64,000 nucleotides of DNA from Aurantibacter crassamenti (GTDB lineage: Bacteria > Bacteroidota > Bacteroidia > Flavobacteriales > Flavobacteriaceae), in assembly GCF_016811105.1 (NCBI RefSeq), contig NZ_JAFBGM010000001.1, forward strand, positions 1 through 64,000. Direction: 5' to 3'. Shown in pieces: positions 63,137-64,000 of the stretch (position 1 is the first letter of the stretch; every line of letters begins with the position of its first letter). A program made the translations under genes and the position numbers. The notes under the pieces are model-generated. The model was given only the letters and a program-made list of their open reading frames with translations, was not told where the DNA came from and did no database searches.

Positions 63137-64000
63137 TTAAAATATAATTTTAAATGTTATACCCTTACCTACTTCGCTTTGAACAGTAATACTTGCATCT
63201 AGGGCATCTAAGTGAGATTTCACTAAAAATAGTCCCATACCTTTTCCTGAAATATTTCTATGAAATCTTTTGTACAGTTTAAAAAGATTATCACCGTGCA
63301 TTTCAAGGTTTAGGCCCGTGCCGTTATCGCGTATGTACAAAACTTTACTTTTATCTTCATAGGCAGTTTCAAACTCAATATATGAAGTGCTATTATTTTT
63401 TCTATATTTAATTGCATTCGACATCAAATTTTGAATTATACTTTTTAAGTAAAATTTAGAGAATTGCACATTGCGCCAAGCTTCTGGTTTTACAATTACT
63501 TCAAATGTTTTATGACCCAAAAGCGTTTCGGAAAAATCATTTTTCACTTCATCAATTAAAGAAAATAAGTCTACATCATCAACCTTAATTTCTGAATTAT
63601 CAATTATCGAAACGTATTCATTAATATCTTGTGACAGGTTTAGAATACTAGTGGTAACTTGTTCTAACTTTGGATAAAGCAAGCTTAACTTTTCGGGTTC
63701 TTTTTCGTTCTTCATCATTTCAATAAGCACCGACATGGTTGTAACCGGAGACCTTAGATTATGAGACACCAAATAATTAAATTCACTTAACTGTCTATTA
63801 CGCATTTCTAGACGATGATTTATATCTTTTATAACGGAATTATTTTCTAGTAGCTGATTGCTTTTTTCGGTCAATAGTATATTTTTATTTTCTACTTCAA
63901 GATAAAATTGGTCTTTCTGCGCTCTTTTCTTTTCATAGATATAACTAATTGCTAATAATAAAATAATTGCACAAAAATTGAACATAACAAAGCCTTGATA
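63137..64000 (-). CDS. Sensor histidine kinase, 5' end beyond the window
   Basis: The frame stays open from a Met at 63985 back to the window edge (YQGFV before MFNFC), so the true start probably lies outside. The visible part starts with a transmembrane helix (FCAIILLLAISYIY), then a coiled coil (NILLTEKSNQLLENNSVIKD). The phosphoacceptor region is NYLVSHNLRSPVTTM, and the ATPase domain has NLMSNAIKYRKN, DNGTGLNLEM and KGMGLFLVKSH. The missing N-terminus may hold TPR, 7TM or PAS sensing modules. It is the likely partner of the regulator at 62,720 and resembles the kinase at 17.7 kb in its catalytic part. Confidence 0.9.
   Translation of the reverse strand, partial: YQGFVMFNFCAIILLLAISYIYEKKRAQKDQFYLEVENKNILLTEKSNQLLENNSVIKDINHRLEMRNRQLSEFNYLVSHNLRSPVTTMSVLIEMMKNEKEPEKLSLLYPKLEQVTTSILNLSQDINEYVSIIDNSEIKVDDVDLFSLIDEVKNDFSETLLGHKTFEVIVKPEAWRNVQFSKFYLKSIIQNLMSNAIKYRKNNSTSYIEFETAYEDKSKVLYIRDNGTGLNLEMHGDNLFKLYKRFHRNISGKGMGLFLVKSHLDALDASITVQSEVGKGITFKIIF

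Noticed and set aside
1-64000. CRISPR array, tRNA, rRNA or insertion-sequence transposase
   Set aside because: No regularly spaced direct repeats, no cloverleaf candidates and no transposase or integrase motifs were seen. Repeats A-D are irregularly spaced and differ in type.

Overview
The window looks like chromosomal DNA of a marine flavobacterium (Bacteroidota, Flavobacteriaceae-like). It is visibly AT-rich. Many products carry lipoprotein or Sec signals. There are TonB-dependent receptors, a DUF4249 partner protein, FISUMP and DUF6090 proteins, S1-type sulfatases, pectinolytic enzymes, and one clear TTTG-N20-TAnnTTTG promoter. I saw no rRNA, tRNA, CRISPR array or insertion-sequence transposase.

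Positions 1-16,070 form an accessory, cassette-like zone. Single genes or short gene pairs alternate with 100-350 bp intergenic blocks made of four dispersed repeat families, called A to D here. The genes are two unknown lipoproteins, a Crp-like regulator with a DUF1330 protein, an amidohydrolase, a FISUMP lipoprotein, an ADP-ribosylglycohydrolase-like lipoprotein, DUF6090, an M20 hydrolase and a sulfatase. Several blocks have complementary ends (for example GTTAGGTGTA with TACACCTAAC) and internal hairpins that change sequence while keeping their position. That layout resembles integron attC sites, but no integrase is present. An arsenic operon (arsR, arsC, ACR3) with two candidate ArsR operators lies at 13.6-15.7 kb and ends at a strong terminator.

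Positions 16-29.4 kb hold a second sulfatase, a cytoplasmic histidine kinase with seven PAS domains followed by a single-domain response regulator, a GDPD-like phosphodiesterase, a K+/H+ antiporter, a DUF4249/TonB-receptor pair and a small outer-membrane protein.

Positions 29.5-36.1 kb are a same-strand carbohydrate block: polysaccharide deacetylase, heparinase II/III-like lyase, unknown secreted protein, atypical GH28 and GH105. Housekeeping and stress genes follow (SlyD-like FKBP, DsbA/FrnE-like protein, RlmF, an SDR-DUF2867 protein, a sugar isomerase-like TIM barrel). Next come an iron-uptake pair (TonB siderophore-type receptor and PepSY membrane protein) and two M28 peptidases flanking a pirin.

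Positions 50.3-62.4 kb are a second carbohydrate block: SGSH-like sulfatase, amidohydrolase, BNR_4 propeller, a 594-residue protein with an internal duplication, a PL10 pectate lyase with two CBM35-like modules, a canonical GH28 and an SMP-30-like propeller. The likely substrates are uronate-containing, partly sulfated polysaccharides (pectin-like or algal). Neither carbohydrate block contains a recognisable SusC/SusD pair. The window ends in a minus-strand response regulator and a histidine kinase cut by the window edge.
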